A stretch of 64,000 bases of DNA, taken from positions 62,001-126,000 of the forward strand of contig NZ_MUJK01000005.1 in the NCBI RefSeq assembly GCF_002906155.1, given 5' to 3'. Below, in pieces: positions 60,849-64,000 of the stretch. A program made the translations under genes and the position numbers. Numbering within the stretch: position 1 is the first letter of the stretch; each line of letters opens with the position of its first letter. The notes below the pieces were generated by a model. It worked only from the letters and a program-made list of their open reading frames with translations. It searched no databases and had not been told where the DNA came from. Source of the DNA: Pseudomonas laurylsulfativorans (GTDB taxonomy: Bacteria; Pseudomonadota; Gammaproteobacteria; Pseudomonadales; Pseudomonadaceae).

Positions 60849-61931
60849 TTAGATCAAGGTTTTGCCGTGGCGTACGAAGGTCGGTTTGACCACCCGGACC
60901 GGGTACCACTTGCCACGGATTTCCACTTCAGCGCGGTCAGCAGTTGCCATCGGCACGCGCGCCAGTGCAATCGACTTGCTTAGCGTAGGAGAGAAACTAC
61001 CACTGGTGATCTCCCCTTCGCCAACATCAGCGATACGAACCACCTGGTGAGCGCGCAAAACACCGCGCTCCTCAAGGACCAGACCGACCAGTTTGTGCTG
61101 CACGCCGGCAGCCTGTTCGGCTTCCAGGGCCTTGCGCCCGATGAACTGCCGGGTGACGGGTTCCCAGGCGATGGTCCAGGCCATATTGGACGCCAGCGGT
61201 GAAACATCTTGCTGGATGTCCTGACCGTAAAGGTTCATGCCGGCTTCGACCCGCAAGGTATCCCGCGCGCCAAGGCCGATGGGGGAGATCCCGGCACCGA
61301 CCAGATCGTTGAAAAAGCCTGGTGCCTGATCGGCGGGCAGAATGATTTCCAGGCCGTCTTCACCGGTATAACCGGTGCGCGCGATAAACCAGTCACCATC
61401 GGACAGGCCTTCGAAGGGCTTGAGGAGCTGGATCAGGTTGCCGCGGGACTGGTTGACCAGCTCGGCAATTTTTTGCCGAGCGTGGGGGCCCTGGATGGCC
61501 AGCATCGCCAACTCGGAACGTTCGCGAAGTTGCACGTCGAAACCGTCGAGATGGGCTTGCATCCAGGCGATGTCCTGATCGCGGGTGGAGGCATTGACCA
61601 CCAGGCGATAACCCTCATCGAGACGGTAGACGATCATGTCGTCGACGATGCCGCCCTGCTCGTTGAGCATGGTGCTGTACAACGCACGGCCGGGGCTGTG
61701 CAGGCGTTCGACATCATTGGCCAGCAAATGCCGGAGCCAGGCTTTGGCCTGGGGGCCGCCGACGTCGATTACGGTCATGTGGGATACATCGAAAACACCG
61801 CAATCGCGGCGCACCTGATGGTGTTCCTCGACCTGCGATCCATAATGCAGAGGCATGTCCCAACCGCCAAAATCGACCATCTTCGCGCCGAGTGCGAGAT
61901 GAAGGTCATACAGAGGCGTACGCTGTCCCAT
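60849..61931 (-). CDS. gcvT: Glycine cleavage system T protein (aminomethyltransferase)
   Basis: 360 residues; transfers the methylene from lipoyl-GcvH to tetrahydrofolate, releasing ammonia. Family segments: MVDFGGWDMPLHYGSQVEEH, GVFDVSHMTVIDV, MIVYRL and GYTGEDGLEI. The start at 61931 (MGQRTPLYDLH) follows GGAGAAACCC; the open frame begins 22 residues earlier with unrelated sequence. First gene of the minus-strand gcvTH unit. Confidence 0.96.
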   Translation of the reverse strand: MGQRTPLYDLHLALGAKMVDFGGWDMPLHYGSQVEEHHQVRRDCGVFDVSHMTVIDVGGPQAKAWLRHLLANDVERLHSPGRALYSTMLNEQGGIVDDMIVYRLDEGYRLVVNASTRDQDIAWMQAHLDGFDVQLRERSELAMLAIQGPHARQKIAELVNQSRGNLIQLLKPFEGLSDGDWFIARTGYTGEDGLEIILPADQAPGFFNDLVGAGISPIGLGARDTLRVEAGMNLYGQDIQQDVSPLASNMAWTIAWEPVTRQFIGRKALEAEQAAGVQHKLVGLVLEERGVLRAHQVVRIADVGEGEITSGSFSPTLSKSIALARVPMATADRAEVEIRGKWYPVRVVKPTFVRHGKTLI

Positions 61932-62086
61932 GGGTTTCTCCTTCCGGGCGTGGCGAAGGTGCGGACAAGTGCTGCACGGACTGAATGCCTGAAACAAAGG
62001 GCCTTTAGCCGATTTCAGCTACCTGGTCTGTCAGACGGGCCGCACCGAATGCCGCGCATTGTAGCCGCAAGGTGTAGGACTGACAC

Positions 62087-63703
62087 CTAGCCGTTTCGAT
62101 GTGCCGAGCGCCGGATCAATCCGATGACCGGTAACAGCCCGACCAGCACCAGCGTCAACGCCGGTAAAGATGCCCTCGCCCATTCTCCTTCGCTGGTCAT
62201 TTCAAAGATTCGCACCGCCAGCGTGTCCCAGCCAAACGGGCGCATCAGCAGGGTTGCGGGCATTTCCTTGAGCACGTCGACGAACACCAGCAGCGCAGCG
62301 CTCAAGGTGCCGGGCAACAACAACGGTAGATACACTTTGAAAAACAGTCGTGGCCCACTGACGCCCAGGCTACGTGCCGCTTCGGGCAAAGATGGCCGTA
62401 TACGCGCCAGACTGCTTTCCAGTGGCCCGTAGGCCACGGCGATGAAGCGCACCAGATAGGCCAGCAACAACGCAGACAGACTGCCCAGCAGCAGAGGCTT
62501 GCCCGCGCCGCCGAGCCAGCTCGAGAGTGGGATCACCAGTTCGCGATCCAGATAACTGAACGCCAGCATGATCGACACCGCCAGCACCGAACCCGGCAAG
62601 GCGTAGCCCAGGTTGGCCAGACTGATCCCGGAACGAATGACCCGGGTGGGCGCCAGTCGCCGGGCAAACGCCAGTAACAAGGCAACACTGACGGTGATCA
62701 ACGCCGCCATCGCCCCCAGATACAAGGTATGGACGATCAACCCGGTGTAGCGCTCGTCGAGATCGAAGCGCCCACGCTGCCAGAACCACACCGCCAATTG
62801 CAGCATCGGGATAACGAAAGCGCAGGCAAACACCAGCCCGCACCACGTCGTGGCCGCCAATGCCTTGAAGCCCCGCAGGTGATACAGCGCCTTGACCCGT
62901 GGTCGCTCGTTGCTCGCCCGGTTGGCCCCGCGGGCACGCCGCTCGCCGTACAGCACGAGCATCACTACCAGCAGCAACAGGCTGGCCAGTTGCGCGGCGG
63001 AAGACAAGCTGAAAAAACCGTACCAGGTCTTGTAGATGGCCGTGGTGAACGTATCGAAGTTGAACACCGACACTGCGCCGAAATCCGCCAGGGTTTCCAT
63101 CAGCGCCAACGCCACACCCGCACCGATGGCCGGCCGCGCCATGGGCAATGCCACCCGCCAGAACGCCTGCCACGGCGATTGGCCAAGGACCCGCGCCGCT
63201 TCCATCAGGCCTTTGCCCTGGGCGAGGAAGGCCGTGCGGGCCAGCAGATACACATAGGGATAGAAAACCAGCACCAGCACCACAATCACGCCGCCCGTGG
63301 AGCGCACGCGCGGCAGCCGCAAACCACTGCCGAACCACTCGCGCAGCAGGGTTTGCACGGGCCCGGCGAAATCCAGCAGGCCGACAAACACAAACGCCAG
63401 TACGTAGGCCGGTATCGCGAAGGGCAGCATCAGCGCCCAATCGAGCCAGCGCCGACCGGGAAATTCACAGAGGCTGGTCAGCCAGGCAAGGCTGACGCCC
63501 AGCAGGGTGACACCCGCACCGACACCGAGCACCAGCGTCAGCGTGTTGCCCAGCAGGCGCGGCATCTGCGTGTCCCACAGGTGGGACCAGATTTGAACAT
63601 CGATGGTTTGCCAGGAAAGCAGCAGTACGCTCAGGGGCAACAGGACCAGCGCAGCGATGGCGAAGACGACTGGATACCAGCGGCGTTGGGCGGGATGGGC
63701 CAC
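62087..63703 (-). CDS. Iron-type ABC transporter permease, two fused permease domains
   Basis: 538-residue inner-membrane permease of the FbpB/HitB/AfuB (ferric iron) family with two MetI-like domains and about twelve spans. Two EAA loops are present: EAARVLGQSPWQAFWRVALP and EAARSLGVSGPRLFFKVYLP. It follows, 204 bases away, a gene whose end resembles the matching iron-binding protein. No Fur box was seen in the visible gap. A phosphate or thiamine role is less likely. Confidence 0.9.
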   Translation of the reverse strand: MAHPAQRRWYPVVFAIAALVLLPLSVLLLSWQTIDVQIWSHLWDTQMPRLLGNTLTLVLGVGAGVTLLGVSLAWLTSLCEFPGRRWLDWALMLPFAIPAYVLAFVFVGLLDFAGPVQTLLREWFGSGLRLPRVRSTGGVIVVLVLVFYPYVYLLARTAFLAQGKGLMEAARVLGQSPWQAFWRVALPMARPAIGAGVALALMETLADFGAVSVFNFDTFTTAIYKTWYGFFSLSSAAQLASLLLLVVMLVLYGERRARGANRASNERPRVKALYHLRGFKALAATTWCGLVFACAFVIPMLQLAVWFWQRGRFDLDERYTGLIVHTLYLGAMAALITVSVALLLAFARRLAPTRVIRSGISLANLGYALPGSVLAVSIMLAFSYLDRELVIPLSSWLGGAGKPLLLGSLSALLLAYLVRFIAVAYGPLESSLARIRPSLPEAARSLGVSGPRLFFKVYLPLLLPGTLSAALLVFVDVLKEMPATLLMRPFGWDTLAVRIFEMTSEGEWARASLPALTLVLVGLLPVIGLIRRSAHRNG

Positions 63704-63740
63704 AGGCTTGGTTCTCTACTATCTAATGGATGAGATCGAC

Positions 63741-63843
63741 ACTGTAGGAGCGAGCCTGCTCGCGATGAACGTCAACGATAACGCGGGGAACCTGACGGTC
63801 CGCGGTGCCCTGACGTTCATCGCGAGCAAGCTCGCTCCTACAT
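63741..63843. repeat. REPIN upstream of the iron permease
   Basis: Inverted GTAGGAGCGAGC units around an interior (gaacgtcaacgataacgcgg) that resembles the element at 29242-29345. Confidence 0.85.
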
Positions 63844-63859
63844 CGTCAGAGGCGCGCAA

Positions 63860-63891
63860 CGCAAAAACAAACGCCCCGCATAGGCGGGGCG
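63860..63891 (-). terminator. Probable terminator of the iron-binding protein gene
   Basis: On the minus strand CGCCCCGC-CTAT-GCGGGGCG is followed by TTTGTTTTTG. It lies 17 bases past the partial gene's stop, so the permease likely has its own promoter or is reached by read-through. Confidence 0.8.
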
Positions 63892-63907
63892 CAGTATATA
63901 GGGCGAC

Positions 63908-64000
63908 TCAGTTCCAGCCAGCCTTGTCCATCAGGCGAATCGCTTCCGCCTGACGCTTGCCGGCAATTTCCACCGGCAAGGTGTCGGCAATGAACTTGCC
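63908..64000 (-). CDS. C-terminal end of an iron ABC binding protein (partial)
   Basis: Thirty codons to the window edge ending ADTLPVEIAGKRQAEAIRLM then DKAGWN and TGA. The pattern fits the C-terminus of FbpA-like iron-binding proteins (where LPVE...RQ-A-LMD-AGW is common), and the order with the permease agrees. The rest is outside the window, so the call is tentative. Confidence 0.65.
   Translation of the reverse strand, partial: GKFIADTLPVEIAGKRQAEAIRLMDKAGWN

Noticed and set aside
61932..62086. Possible glycine riboswitch before gcvT
   Set aside because: I looked for the conserved aptamer segments of glycine riboswitches here and in the gcvP leader (59039-59192) and did not find them.

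Overview
This is one continuous stretch of a fluorescent Pseudomonas chromosome, most likely from the P. fluorescens group. The evidence is the full spu polyamine locus, the six-gene ssuEADCBF sulfonate operon with lsfA, OprD-type porins, high GC with many long antisense shadow frames, and about twenty REP/REPIN repeats of the types that open GTAGGAGC or TGTGGCGAGGG. Gene order resembles what I remember of P. aeruginosa PAO1: lgt down to the spu genes (about PA0341 to PA0296), then a join to a segment like argA to the iron transporter (about PA5204 to PA5217). I could not check this by alignment. I see no rRNA, tRNA, CRISPR array, prophage, insertion sequence or transposase.

Layout. 1-8.4 kb: lgt, a TSUP permease, an NRDE protein, ptsP with rppH, a HAD phosphatase, a DUF2269 membrane protein and ilvA. 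8.5-13.8 kb: rpiA, two tandem SdiA-regulated propeller proteins, a FAH-family hydrolase and a D-2-hydroxyglutarate dehydrogenase-like flavoprotein divergent from serA. 15.3-24.9 kb: single genes, including a shortened solute-binding protein, a DUF523 and 2OG-oxygenase pair, a lysophospholipase-like hydrolase, an HacB-like N-terminal-nucleophile acylase, and a GlxA-type regulator divergent from an HD-domain protein. 25.0-35.5 kb: spuHGFEDCB, a decayed spuA remnant and divergent spuI (polyamine uptake and gamma-glutamylation). 36.5-46.8 kb: a sulfur-acquisition block of ssuFBCDAE, lsfA, two OprD porins and a lone tauA. 47-51.8 kb: argA, argE, a CYTH-CHAD protein and an Lrp-type regulator. 51.9-56 kb: a small unknown protein, an orphan GspE-type ATPase, an SPFH/NfeD pair and a DUF2388 protein. 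56-62 kb: gcvP, gcvH and gcvT, interrupted by an oppositely oriented ArnB-like aminotransferase. 62-64 kb: a fused iron-type ABC permease and the end of its presumed binding protein.

How the genes work together. SerA and the flavoprotein probably form a coupled serine-synthesis pair, in which 2-hydroxyglutarate made by SerA is re-oxidised. SpuD/E/F/G/H import polyamines and SpuB, SpuC and SpuI metabolise them; the hydrolase step of SpuA must come from elsewhere. SsuABC import alkanesulfonates and SsuD/E desulfonate them; TauA and the porins next door may widen sulfonate uptake. GcvP, GcvH and GcvT are three of the four glycine cleavage proteins.

The window is mostly core metabolism, and I do not see a convincing undescribed defence or mobile system. 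The best leads are the spuA remnant, a repeated 16-base motif AATACC-N5-GGAAT around the oprD and tauA genes, REP elements that supply the stop codons of three genes, the gene inserted between gcvP and gcvH, and a solute-binding protein lacking most of its second lobe.
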